The notes under the pieces: generated by a model
The model's database searches: none
The model's input: the letters and a program-made list of their open reading frames with translations, nothing else
What the model was told of the DNA's origin: nothing
Shown here: in pieces, positions 45,942 through 56,792 of the stretch
Layout: each line of letters opens with the position of its first letter
Position numbering within the stretch: the first letter of the stretch is position 1
Position numbers and translations under genes: made by a program
Assembly (NCBI RefSeq): GCF_000004075.3
Contig: NC_026655.2
Coordinates: 124,001 to 188,000, forward strand
Origin: Cucumis sativus
Taxonomy: Eukaryota; Streptophyta; Magnoliopsida; Cucurbitales; Cucurbitaceae
Direction: 5' to 3'
Length of the DNA: 64,000 nt

Positions 45942-48053
45942 TCAAATCACACAATATTGACAGAAAACCAAATCACCCTCTTTTTCTGCCATGAGGACAA
46001 AGAACTCCGAACCGAGCATTTCATGGACATCGATGTTCAGAGAAATACTTAGACTAATTGTCTCCATTATGACTTCTACTGTTATTATAAAACCTCAGAA
46101 AGACAACACTCGAATAGCATTTGCAGTTCTGCATATATTCTGCCGTGTCTCTAATGGAGTATGTACTCTTTCTTGCATTTGGTTGCCAAAGGTTCCTTCA
46201 AATTTTGAACCCTTTTGTTCAATTTTATTAACTTGATCTTCTATCATCATGTCCTGTGTAGAATCAACATGCTCCCGATCCAGATAAATCCATTGCATCC
46301 GAGTATTAAGTCAATACCATACTGCTCCAAATGATGGAAGTGTTGTTTGCGTCTCTTTACTAGATATGGTGAAACTGTTAGAAGTTGACCACGTTCAAGC
46401 TGGATACAAATACACAAATCTTATTCACAAGCCATATAGAAACAAGATGAAATGATGCCAGAAAAGTTGTTAGGAACACATGATAACCAATAACCAGTGC
46501 ATCAAAGGTATCGTATCAATACAGGTACCCTCAAATATTGTGTGTGACACAAAAAAATAATTTAAAAACTGATGCTGTCTTTACATCAACATGTAGGAGC
46601 TTAAGAACGAGGTCTTCTACCTTCCCATACTTCTGGCTTCTTGCTTGAAGGTGTAGCTCATCATGCTAAAGACCACGTACTTCTGCCTGAGAAAGGATGT
46701 GGTGATGTTATTTTTTCTAAATGGAAAATTATGCAGGAACAATTACTGATGAGAGTTGAGAGTGGTGTTTATTTATTATAGACTAGTGCACGGTAAATTT
46801 AGGCTGTAATCATTGTACAGAGATTTAGAGATTGATAGGCAAATATCTTCAGGCAACGCCTCAGAAGTTCAAAAGTCTAATTCTTCAAAAATTGAAAACT
46901 ATAGGAGAAGACCTAATATTATATGTAAGCAACGTAGGAAACCATATATTCTTTCTGACGGTTATACTTATAGGTGAAAGTAAAAGCTATAACACTTACA
47001 CAAATAACATCATTTTCTTAAAAAATGCTCTGCAATGTTGAGTTCATCAACTGCAGTTCGCCTCCTCTAGAAATAAAAATAACACAATCAATCCATAGTT
47101 ACAACAAATGCAACCACTCTTTAGAGAAAAAAAAAAAAAGGAAGAAGAGGAAGATCAGTTGAATCAAAATTGCAGTTAAATTTTCTGTAAAGTTCAACAG
47201 AAGGCATCAATGATTCACCCTCTGGTGCAACAGTATGCACCATTATTTCCATAACGAAAGGGAATTCTCTAATACCTGAAAACCATCAGGCAAGTTCATC
47301 GAAGAAAGCATCAAAACAGCATCTTGGCTAAAATGTATATCCAATCTCCAACGTTTTGGAGCAACCTGAATAAGATCCCATCAAATGATAAGAAAAAAAT
47401 GGGGTGGTGGGAGGCATTCTAACACATTTTTCCTATATAGAACATCTTAACCGTGACTCCCAAATGGAAGTATCCTGGCTATTTTACTCACCATTATTAT
47501 ATTATATTTTCATAAAACCAAAAAAACTAATAAAAAGCATTTAGCTTTACCTCTGTAACACGTCCCGCAACGATATCACCAATCTCTGGTTCATATCTAA
47601 CATCCAGTATACACAATTACATCAGAGAAGATATAATAACGATACAACGAAGAAAGGAAAACATTAAGCTATCATCCAGATAAACCAAATTACAAGATTT
47701 CATGGACAACATGGCACGTAAGGCACGTACATAGATAAGCTTATTGACTCGCTCAACCACTCCACAAATAGTGGTGACTACTTCTCCATTCAAGTCAAGA
47801 GTCCCATGTCCCCTTTATACAAATTTCAGTTATACCTCAATGCATATAATCCCCCGGCAAGTACACAACAACAAACCAAACTTTTATTATATAAGGATAG
47901 TGAGAAATTATATACTTGAGAACGCCATCCTTGTAATTGAGAGGAAGAGTGTCAGAAACTGCACCTGAAGCATCAGAATTAGCATTTGATGAGAGTCACT
48001 CAAGCGTTTTGAGTCTCCTGTGTATGATTCAAGAAAATCTGTAGACCTCTCAT
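45942..48053 (-). pseudogene. Decayed exosome cap subunit RRP4 copy
   Basis: RRP4 is an S1/KH RNA-binding cap subunit of the RNA exosome. Recognisable exon pieces in order: MRGLQIFLNHTQETQ (start at 48053), SDTLPLNYKDGVLKG (about 47930), HGTLDLNGEVVTTICGVVER (about 47800), YEPEIGDIVAGRVTE (about 47590), VAPKRWRLDIHFSQDAVLML (about 47360), RRRTAVDELN (about 47060), LQARSQKYGKVE (about 46630), PYLVKRRKQHFHHLEQYGID (about 46350), and HTPLETRQNICRTANAIRVL (about 46125). The copy cannot make RRP4: after the first 15 codons the frame shifts and a TGA interrupts LE*LSSNANSD; another shift follows GFIWIG; TGA replaces the residue after RVLSF; and the donor after YVRALRA is lost. Introns are kept, so this is a duplicated gene, not a processed copy. 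A Mutator-like element sits 79 bp beyond its start codon. Confidence 0.87.
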
Positions 48054-48131
48054 ATCTGCATTTAGGTAATTTCAAGGTTAGGATATACGGGTGCTGAAGG
48101 ATGAACAACACCAAAATAAAAGTACTATAAC

Positions 48132-48140
48132 AAGATACTT
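48132..48140. repeat. Target-site duplication, left copy
   Basis: The 9-bp AAGATACTT is repeated exactly at 54646-54654, immediately outside both ends of the Mutator-like element. A 9-bp duplication is the hallmark of that superfamily. Confidence 0.93.
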
Positions 48141-48256
48141 GGGAAATTGACAAAAATAGGCCAAAAATGGGGTATAAATAGAGTTTTAGGATTGATTGTA
48201 GAAAAGTTGAGATTTAGGATAAATTGGAGGTGAAATGACGAAAATACCCTCTTTTA
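48141..48256 (+). repeat. Left terminal inverted repeat of the MULE
   Basis: 116 bp matching the reverse complement of 54530-54645 with about two or three mismatches; both run from the target duplication inward to 'aataccctctttta'. Confidence 0.95.
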
Positions 48257-48363
48257 ATTTTAATTCACATTTGCTCTTCTCTTCTTTTCCAACCCCTCTC
48301 TCTCTCTCTTCAATGTCATTCACCTGAAGAAAAAAAACAGAATTGCGAACGCAGCCTTCTTCT

Positions 48364-48490
48364 CCTCTCCTCATAGATTACGTAAAGGGAAAAAAAAAGA
48401 AGAATCCTTCTCTTGCAGTCTCATAGATTACGTAAAGAAAAAAGAAGCATTTCTCCTCCTTCTCATAGATTATGTAAAGGAAAAAGAAAA
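48364..48490 (+). repeat. Three short subterminal repeats in the MULE
   Basis: The block 'tcatagattacgtaaag' occurs at about 48371, 48421 and 48463 (the last with one base changed), each followed by an A/G-rich run and a CTTCTC stretch. They lie between the left repeat and the transposase and may be leader or subterminal sequence. Confidence 0.8.
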
Positions 48491-49078
48491 AAGAAAAACT
48501 CATTTGCGATTCTTCTCCTCTCTCAAAAGTTTGTCAACTTTCCGCTTTACTCCGGTGTCGTTCATCATCTACTCCGGCGAACATCTCACGCATTGTGGTT
48601 TGTTTTAATTTTTAAATCCGAATCTGAATTGTGTTGTGTTATATGTATATATATTTTTGCATCTTAAATGTATAAATCAAATATTATTTTTTATTGTTTC
48701 AAGTTGATTTAGGGTTGATTTAAGGTTGCTTTATAGATGTTTCAAATGATGTTAGCAATTTATCATTATTATTATTTTATCTCGCAAACATCTGGTAGAC
48801 ATCTCGCAAACATCTCGCAGACATCTTGCAGGTTCTTAAATTGAAATGTTTAATCTGAAATGAATTGATTTAGGGTGACTTTTAGCTATTGTTTTTTGTA
48901 TCTCGCAATATCCTAAACATTTTGTAGCTGTCAAGATCGTAAACATGTAGGGTGTGACTATGCACGTTTTATTTAGTATTTACCTACTGTTTTTTAATAA
49001 ACTTTGTTTATGTGATATGTCAAATGCTAACTTCAAATCATTTTTTGCAGCAATTGAAAAGTATAAGGTGGTTTAAGG

Positions 49079-50794
49079 ATGTCACATATTCCCATGTTAG
49101 TGCGTTACGGTGGTATGTGGGATGAGAGGCGAAGAAAATACGAAGGAGGCATGTTAAAAGGCATCGTTGTCAGTAAAGAAATAACACATAAAGATTTACA
49201 GGCAGAATTATATGACCTTGCAGAAGTTGACCCTTCAAAGTTCGACGTAATGATAAGATGCATATATGAGATAAAAGTGGAACACGAAGCTCCTACATTT
49301 GAGTTAAGCAATGACCGTGATTTGAAGTTTTATCTTCTTAGTGAAAATCCATTAAAGGTCCCTTTATACGTCTCATTTGAGCCTAAAAGTAATCAAAGCA
49401 AAAAAGTGTTAAGCAAAGATTACAATTCAGTATCTGGCAGCAACCAAGCTCATAACTTAAACCCTCATCCTCCAATTGTAATGGATACATTAAATGAGAA
49501 TGAAGTCCATGTTCGTGAAGTTGAAGTTGGCTTGTGTGATAACGTGATAGGGACCACTTCGGCTATATGGGAATCATATGAGTCATATGATTCGAAAGAT
49601 GAGACTTTTACATGGGAGCCAGTAGAGATGAATAGTGAATCATTTGACATCCCACAACATAGAGATGGTCCTACAAAAGATTGCAAAGGAAAATCTAAAG
49701 TTCGTTACAGCTCTTCTAGCCAAAAGTTGAAGACAGACATGAATGATTGGTCCGAAGAAAGCTCTACAAGTGAGGAGTTTGATGTAGGACAAATATTTTT
49801 TTCCAAAAAAGATTTGTCAATGAGATTAAGTGTCTTGGCAATGAAAAAAAATTTTCAGTTTGTAGTAAAAAAGTCTACAAAAGAGGTTCTCTTTGTTAGA
49901 TGCATTGACAACAAGTGTGGTTGGAGACTGCGAGCGATGAGATTGAAGGATTCAAATATATTTAAGATTAAAAAGTATGTCAAAGTTCATTCGTGTTCTC
50001 TTGACGTTTTGAATCGTGACCATAGGCAAGCAAAATCTTGGGTTGTTGGAGAATTAATAAAGTCAAAGTTCAAGGGAGTCGGTCGTCTATACAAACCGCG
50101 TGATATCATAGAAGACATGAGGCAAGACTATGGCATAAATATGAGTTATGAAAAAGCATGGCGCGCTAGAGAAAATGCGTATGAACGAGTGCGCGGGTGT
50201 CCTGAAGAGTCATATAATCTATTGCTTAGATATGGTGAAGCTCTCAAACTTGCAAATGTAGGTACAATATTTCACATGGAACTTGAAGATAATCGTTTCT
50301 TCAAATATCTTTTTATGGCTGTTGGTCCATGTGTTCGAGGATTCTTAAACTGCATTAGACCGGTTATAGTCATGGATGGAACATTCCTTAAGAACAAATA
50401 TCGGGGTCAGTTGATAGTTGCTGTTTGCTTGGATGGTAACAATCAAATTTATCCTCTTGCCTTTGGAGTGGTGGACAGAGAAACAGATGCTTCAATACAG
50501 TGGTTCTTAGAGAAATTGAAAGGTGCAATAGGAGAGGTGCCTAATCTAGGCTTCGTGACAGATCGAAAAACATGTTTTTCTAAGTGTATTGCATCGGTTT
50601 TTCCCTCCGCATTCCATGGACTTTGTGTCCAACACTTGACTCAAAATTTGAATGATAAATACAAGAATGACACTATAGCTACTTTGTTTTACAATGCATC
50701 TAGAACATACCCTGAAGACATTCTTAGATGCTCCTCCTCTTCAGGCATCATCTCAATTACCACGTTAATTAAGAACTACAAAGTGGAAATGTAG
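49079..50794 (+). CDS. MURA-type transposase of the MULE, 3'-truncated
   Basis: An open frame of 571 codons. Regions in order: an N-terminal PB1-like part (IPMLVRYGGMWDERRRKYEG to about residue 105); an acidic linker; a Mutator DNA-binding region (about 240-330: FFSKKDLSMRLSVLAMKKNF, VRCIDNKCGWRLRAMRLKDS, VKVHSCSLDV); then the DDE core with D433 in PVIVMDGTFLKNKYRG and D495 in FVTDRKTCFSKCI, followed by FHGLCVQHLTQNL. After about residue 540 the sequence leaves the family, and the third acidic residue and SWIM zinc finger are missing, so it should be catalytically dead. An acceptor-like TTTTTTGCAG at 49041-49050 suggests a leader intron before the start. The tail residues after SRTYPED run into sequence that, read on the other strand, fits the convergent gene. 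Confidence 0.93.
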   Translation: MSHIPMLVRYGGMWDERRRKYEGGMLKGIVVSKEITHKDLQAELYDLAEVDPSKFDVMIRCIYEIKVEHEAPTFELSNDRDLKFYLLSENPLKVPLYVSFEPKSNQSKKVLSKDYNSVSGSNQAHNLNPHPPIVMDTLNENEVHVREVEVGLCDNVIGTTSAIWESYESYDSKDETFTWEPVEMNSESFDIPQHRDGPTKDCKGKSKVRYSSSSQKLKTDMNDWSEESSTSEEFDVGQIFFSKKDLSMRLSVLAMKKNFQFVVKKSTKEVLFVRCIDNKCGWRLRAMRLKDSNIFKIKKYVKVHSCSLDVLNRDHRQAKSWVVGELIKSKFKGVGRLYKPRDIIEDMRQDYGINMSYEKAWRARENAYERVRGCPEESYNLLLRYGEALKLANVGTIFHMELEDNRFFKYLFMAVGPCVRGFLNCIRPVIVMDGTFLKNKYRGQLIVAVCLDGNNQIYPLAFGVVDRETDASIQWFLEKLKGAIGEVPNLGFVTDRKTCFSKCIASVFPSAFHGLCVQHLTQNLNDKYKNDTIATLFYNASRTYPEDILRCSSSSGIISITTLIKNYKVEM

Positions 50795-50860
50795 TTAGTT
50801 AGTCAAAACATAAAGGAACAAAGTCATGCATTCGGTAAGTTACTGTTTGTTGATACTTAC

Positions 50861-51805
50861 CATTGGTGAGTCAAACACCTGCCTCTGTAGGACATGAGAC
50901 TTCGGCGATAGTTCGCACACCCACCTCAGCATTCGTGGTATTGCATCGTTGCTTACTTTATGTACACCACATTCAGTGATGGTTGGTATAGACTCATATG
51001 CCCAAACCTATTCCATGTTCAACAAAACAAGTTTAGCAAGTGTCCCAAGATATATGTATATATAAATATGTGCATAGGAAGTAAAGTAACATACCTGTAA
51101 CGCCTGCGGAAATCCCATGACAGTATATTTTGTCTTAGTTGATTTATTCTTTCCCTTGGCATGTTGCATGTCCAAGGCTCGTTTTAAGGCAGAAAGTGTA
51201 CGTCCAAAAACCAACCCTCCCCAATCGTAATTGTTAAATGTGGTCCAATCATCTGCAATCCTAAATAAAGTTCGGTCCACTTTCGTCCGCCTATCTTTTC
51301 CTAACAATGACATCTCTATAAAGTAAACTAGAGCTAATTTAACTATGTCATCGTCATCGTCATCCCCCTCGTATTCCACAAATGTGTCCTCTAAGTCACT
51401 TATATAAATACACTTTTTTTGTTCGAAGAACTTCTCCAACAACCTACTATTCCCAACCAAATCAATAGGCTCTGGTTGAGAACTCCATAGACCCGTCATC
51501 ATATTAAATTCTCTCCTTCCAAAACTGCACACGACTTCTCCTATCTTGAAACTTATGTGATCAACCCTTTCATCTTCCACCTCTCTTAACAATAAGTAGT
51601 GGATGAGCGGCCCATTAAAGATTATATTCAGATCCAAAAAGTGGCCGAACTTTGTATTTCTAAATAAGGTTAATTGATCCGGTTTCAATTTAGCCTTTAT
51701 TGTACGTGTACTGTTTTCTAAATGTGCTAAACTACTTACTATAGACTGAAAATGATGAGCAGGGTCAATCTTGTACATGGGACCGTTAGTTGATGTCGAA
51801 GCCAT
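50861..51805 (-). CDS. DUF1985 protein of the MULE (Ulp1-type gene, protease part missing)
   Basis: Exon 1 is 51805-51095 and exon 2 is 51007-50861, joined in phase 0 (MGFPQALQ then VWAYESIPTI). The first 237 residues show the DUF1985 pattern: FRNTKFGHFLDLNIIFNGPL, IHYLLLREVEDE, VVCSFGRREFNMMTGLW, then LVYFIEMSLLGKDRR and NYDWGGLVFGRTLSALKRAL. Exon 2 gives IPRMLRWVCELSPKSHVLQR. A third piece may lie around 50815-50700 (VVIEMMPEEEEHLRMSSG). In related plant elements such genes continue into a Ulp1/SENP-type cysteine protease; that catalytic part is not in this window, so the copy is truncated. The acidic run (EGDDDDDD) is unremarkable. The 178-bp satellite array lies directly upstream, in its promoter position. 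Confidence 0.85.
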
Positions 51806-51884
51806 ACTGAGACCTGCATAAAAAAAAAAAACTAATTAAATATAATTGCATAAGAGACTTACTTAACATGGATGCACTAGCATC

Positions 51885-53743
51885 TTGGGACTTCTACTCA
51901 AAATTTTGGAAGGTGAGAGATAGGTGCTGATAGGTGAGAGATGATGAAAAACTTCAAGGCAAAGTTGCTAAGTCTAATAGAATTGCTAACCCTATAGCCT
52001 TAACACCTAGTAGACTAGCTAAACATGCATTCTAAACCGTTTAGGAAGTTTACACTCTTATATTGGGACTTCTACTCAAAATTTTGGAAGGTGAGAGATA
52101 GGTGCTGATAGGTGAGAGATGATGGAAAACTTCAAGGCAAAGTTGCTAAGTCTAATACAATTGCTAACCCTATAGCCTTAACACCTAGTAGACTAGCTAA
52201 ACATGCATTCTAAACCGTTTAGGAAGTTTACACTCTTATATTGGGACTTCTACTCAAAATTTTGGAAGGTGAGAGATAGGTGCTGATAGGTGAGAGATGA
52301 TGGAAAACTTCAAGGCAAAGTTGCTAAGTCTAATACAATTGCTAACCCTATAGCCTTAACACCTAGAAGACTAGCTAAACATGCATTCTAAACGGTTTAG
52401 GAAGTTAACACTCTTATATTGGGACTTCTACTCAAAATTTTGGAAGGTGAGAGATAGGTGCTGATAGGTGAGAGATGATGGAAAACTTCAAGGCAAAGTT
52501 GCTAAGTCTAATACAATTGCTAACCCTATAGCCTTAACACCTAGTAGACTAGCTAAACATGCATTCTAAACCGTTTAGGAAGTTTACACTCTTATATTGG
52601 GACTTCTACTCAAAATTTTGGAAGGTGAGAGATAGGTGCTGATAGGTGAGAGATGATGGAAAACTTCAAGGCAAAGTTGCTAAGTCTAATACAATTGCTA
52701 ACCCTATAGCCTTAACACCTAGTAGACTAGCTAAACATGCATTCTAAACCGTTTAGGAAGTTTACACTCTTATATTGGGACTTCTACTCAAAATTTTGGA
52801 AGGTGAGAGATAGGTGCTGATAGGTGAGAGATGATGGAAAACTTCAAGGCAAAGTTGCTAAGTCTAATACAATTGCTAACCCTATAGCCTTAACACCTAG
52901 AAGACTAGCTAAACATGCATTCTAAACGGTTTAGGAAGTTAACACTCTTATATTGGGACTTCTACTCAAAATTTTGGAAGGTGAGAGATAGGTGCTGATA
53001 GGTGAGAGATGATGGAAAACTTCAAGGCAAAGTTGCTAAGTCTAATACAATTGCTAACCCTATAGCCTTAACACCTAGTAGACTAGCTAAACATGCATTC
53101 TAAACCGTTTAGGAAGTTTACACTCTTATATTGGGACTTCTACTCAAAATTTTGGAAGGTGAGAGATAGGTGCTGATAGGTGAGAGATGATGGAAAACTT
53201 CAAGGCAAAGTTGCTAAGTCTAATACAATTGCTAACCCTATAGCCTTAACACCTAGTAGACTAGCTAAACATGCATTCTAAACCGTTTAGGAAGTTTACA
53301 CTCTTATATTGGGACTTCTACTCAAAATTTTGGAAGGTGAGAGATAGGTGCTGATAGGTGAGAGATGATGGAAAACTTCAAGGCAAAGTTGCTAAGTCTA
53401 ATACAATTGCTAACCCTATAGCCTTAACACCTAGTAGACTAGCTAAACATGCATTCTAAACGGTTTAGGAAGTTTACACTCTTATATTGGGACTTCTACT
53501 CAAAATTTTGGAAGGTGAGAGATAGGTGCTGATAGGTGAGAGATGATGGAAAACTTCAAGGCAAAGTTGCTAAGTCTAATACAATTGCTAACCCTATAGC
53601 CTTAACACCTAGTAGACTAGCTAAACATGCATTCTAAACGGTTTAGGAAGTTAACACTCTTATATTGGGACTTCTACTCAAAATTTTGGAAGGTGAGAGA
53701 TAGGTGCTGATAGGTGAGAGATGATGGAAAACTTCAAGGCAAA
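51885..53743. repeat. 178-bp tandem satellite inside the MULE, 10 full units plus 79 bp
   Basis: Units start at 51885, 52063, 52241, 52419, 52597, 52775, 52953, 53131, 53309, 53487 and 53665, exactly 178 bp apart; the last is cut at 'aaggcaaag'. Units begin 'ttgggacttctactcaaaat'. They differ at a few diagnostic sites: type A has 'cctagtagac', 'aaaccgttta' and 'gaagtttaca'; type B has 'cctagaagac', 'aaacggttta' and 'gaagttaaca'. The order is A A B A A B A A, then two A/B mixtures. Unit 1 alone has two extra changes. No open frame is conserved. Confidence 0.97.
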
Positions 53744-54529
53744 GGAAATGGTCTTTCAACAATGCAGCTTATGATAATGTCTTTAGAATACAATATTTAG
53801 AATGCATGTTTAGCACATATCTATTGTACTGGTAACTTTGCAGAGTTTATATGGGATACCAAATATATGTTCGAATTCAAGTTCTAAACTCCAAGGTATG
53901 GTTTTTCTATTATTACAGTACATTGCAAAGGAAATGGTTTTTCTTCCTAAAAACAGAATGGCTCCCACGGTTCTCTATGTCTGTGTGCATATGACATGCA
54001 TTTCTTCTCCAAAATGTGCCAAAAACAAAAAACTCACATCTTAACAGACAACTTAAACAAACAAGATGGAATACTGTAATAATAAATAAGCTACAACAGA
54101 CTAACTCTAAAAAAAAAACTGAGATTTTATTACTCACTTGACTTCAAAGATGATGGATACGGCACTGCCAATGTAGAGGAGTGGATAAGAAATGGAGAGG
54201 TCCGGTGAAAACAAACCTGAAATCGAAATGGATGGAAGTGGAGAAGCGTCCGCCGGAGATGAAGTCGAAATGGAGACCCGTGCAGAAGAAATGGAGACGT
54301 TCGGTGAACAAGTTGAAATCGGAAAATATAGCGGAGAGTCGTGAAGAAGAAATGGATGGAAGTGGAGAAGAAATGGACGGAAGAGAAAAACGTTCACCGG
54401 AGGCGGGAGAGAGTTGAAGAGGGTAACTGCAGACGCGGGAGAGTTCAAATGCGAGTTTACGTTTTTCTTTTGAACGGCCTTCTGTCTTCGGGTTGAAGAA
54501 AAGGAAAAAGAAGAAAAGAGGAAGGAAAA
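53744..54529. other. MULE interior right of the satellite
   Basis: Unique-looking sequence followed, from 54180 to 54470, by a purine-rich stretch with repeated 'gaaatgga' and 'agtggagaag' blocks. The long frames on both strands here come from that simple composition. It may be leader sequence of the minus-strand DUF1985 gene, which is transcribed inward from the right end. Confidence 0.5.
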
Positions 54530-54645
54530 TAAAAGAGGGTATTTTCGTCATTTCACCTCCAATTTATCCTAAATCTCAACTTTTCTACAATCAATCCTAA
54601 AACTCTATTTCTACCCCATTTTTGGCCTATTTTTGTCAATTCCCC
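54530..54645 (-). repeat. Right terminal inverted repeat of the MULE
   Basis: Inverted copy of 48141-48256; ends in CCCC directly before the second AAGATACTT. Confidence 0.95.
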
Positions 54646-54654
54646 AAGATACTT
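54646..54654. repeat. Target-site duplication, right copy
   Basis: AAGATACTT, identical to 48132-48140. Confidence 0.93.
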
Positions 54655-56792
54655 GCAGTTAAAATGAAATAATGGTTGCCAACGTCGTATCATAATCATC
54701 TGTTGAGTTTACGCTATAAATGCATACATGTTTATAAGGTTCATTTATGCTCCTTTGCTGATCTTATTCCATCTTTATAATCTATGCATAATCCATTTTG
54801 AATTTTATCAAACGGCAGCTTATCATGAATTTATTTTAAACTCTGGATGTAAATAAATAGGAAATAAATATACAAAGCTAATATATATTAAATTTTGAAT
54901 TGTTATTAAAAATATATATTAAAATTTAAGTTCAAAATTTTTATTAAAGGTTGTATATTATGTGTTATTTAATAAATTGTTTAAAATATAACAAATTTGA
55001 AAATAGCCATTTAGTTAACATTTACCAAATTTGAATGTTTGCAAAATTATTAAAAAAGACACAATAAATTATTTTTTTAATAAAAATCAATCAAAAAAAA
55101 GTGTACAATTTGAAATATAAATTAAAATATCTATGTATTATCAGATAAATTTTTTAAAAATAATTTGAAATATAAATCCTTCCAAAATAGTGGATTAGTA
55201 CTTCCCATTAGTTTAGGATTAGATTTCACACTATTTGGAAATTTAAGAAGGAGGAACATGTGAAAATCTTTTTAACAATTTTTTAGGAAAAATATTTATT
55301 AAACATAAGTTTTATAAATTAAATAAATAAATGTTAATTAATTTGATTTGAATATTAAAAATCCAAAAAATTGTTATTAATTATAGATATGTATTTAATA
55401 GATGTTGAGAAAATATTGTCAATCTCGAAAATATCTTAATTTAGTTAATATTTTTCAAAAGTTTGCAAATACACGGTATGATATGATATTTGGTCTCATT
55501 ATTTATATCATGTAAGTACAAGTAAAATACGTATTATCTTACATAAAGAGATATAACACACATATTATACTTCTTGATTACACATGCACAACAATGATGA
55601 TTGGAAATAAAACGTCACATACAAAATAAAACATATAATTAAAATAAATATGAATATTAACGTAATTAAAAAACACAACGTGAAAAATAATTATCAGATA
55701 TAATTAGCGCGATTGTAGTGATGATAAAATTTTGTTTTTAAATTATTATTAACCATATGTACTATGTATTATTGACAATTTTCTTTAAATAGCTTGAAAT
55801 ATAAATAATACGAAATGCTCAATTTATGTTTGTCATTAAGGATATGATGCAATATTTGAAATCAGAATATTATGAAATATAATGATTTGGGAATGGTTGA
55901 AATTCTCGTAACAATTTTTTTTATTAACCATAGGTTCTATGTGTTATGAAAATAATGAAGTAGTGATTGTCATTGTTTTAGGGATTAGATTTTAGAATAT
56001 TTTGAATTCAAATATTATGAAATCTAATGAATGAGGAATGGTTGAAATTCGATTAGCAATTTTGTAGGAAAAATCTTTATTAAACGTGAATTAAATAAAT
56101 AAATGTTAATTAATTTGATTTAAATACTAAAAATGTGAAATTTTGTGATGAATTATAAATTTATATTTAGGGGATATAGGAAAATTTTGTTAATATTTTT
56201 TAAAACTAAGTAGTTTACAAATACACTGTGTTATTTGACAAATACATTTATGTGAAAACACGTATTATTCAAAAAAAAATTGTAACCACCCGCGAAATTC
56301 TTAATATTTTTTGGATTTGGTGAAGTTTGTTATACTAAATTTTCTTATTCATCTCTTTTTTTACTCATTGACTGCCTGCCCAGTCCAGCCCAAATTCCAC
56401 CTGGCTCCTCTTCAGCCTCTTAAGAAAAATGGGCCTCATGCAAGCAATTTGGCCCACTAAAGCTTAACTTGTTCGCCCATGGTCACACCTCTTTGCTTCT
56501 GATGAGAGGTGATTAGGGTTAGGGTTTACCATCCCACTCAATTTGAGATTTTCCTCGCTTCTTTCTTTGACCGATTGACTCCCTGCCTCCCTCAGGTTTC
56601 TTCCTCGTTGCCATTCTTTGATCTCTTCACGGAACTTCATCTGTTGACACTTTGTTTACCCTGCCTTTTGTCGCCCATCATACGGAGCTACACTTTTTCT
56701 GTTAAGATTTTGTTAGGGTTTTGCAGTCGGTCTCTACGTACAGCTGGTCAGATTCACGGGCTTTAACGTCTCTTCAACCTTTCTAAGTTTCC
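54655..56792. other. Very AT-rich intergenic region with a diverged direct repeat
   Basis: From about 54840 to 56280 the DNA is extremely AT-rich. A block of roughly 300 bp at about 55200-55500 recurs in diverged form at about 55975-56260; both contain 'aaataaataaatgttaatta' followed by 'atttgattt'. The last 300 bp before TIM8 are less AT-rich and form its promoter and leader. Confidence 0.6.

Larger units (their letters stand above)
48141..54645. mobile_element. Mutator-like DNA transposon (MULE) with DUF1985 gene and satellite array
   Basis: A 6,505-bp element bounded by 116-bp terminal inverted repeats (48141-48256 and 54530-54645) and a perfect 9-bp target duplication. The repeats begin GGGAAATTGACAAAAATAGG on the left and GGGGAATTGACAAAAATAGG read from the right, and differ at only about two or three positions, so the insertion is young. 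From the left end runs a MURA-type transposase gene (+); from the right end runs a DUF1985 gene (-), the convergent layout of Ulp1-bearing plant MULEs. Both genes lose their 3' parts near 50.7-50.8 kb, so an internal deletion has probably made the copy non-autonomous. A 178-bp satellite fills 51885-53743. The element lies just upstream of the RRP4 pseudogene. Confidence 0.95.

Noticed and set aside
51885-53743. Regularly spaced repeats that might suggest a CRISPR array
   Set aside because: The whole 178-bp unit is repeated without unique spacers, and the host is a plant; it is a satellite array.
54144-54551. 135-codon minus-strand frame at the right end of the MULE
   Set aside because: It is a by-product of purine-rich simple sequence and runs into the terminal inverted repeat; at most a leader of the DUF1985 gene.
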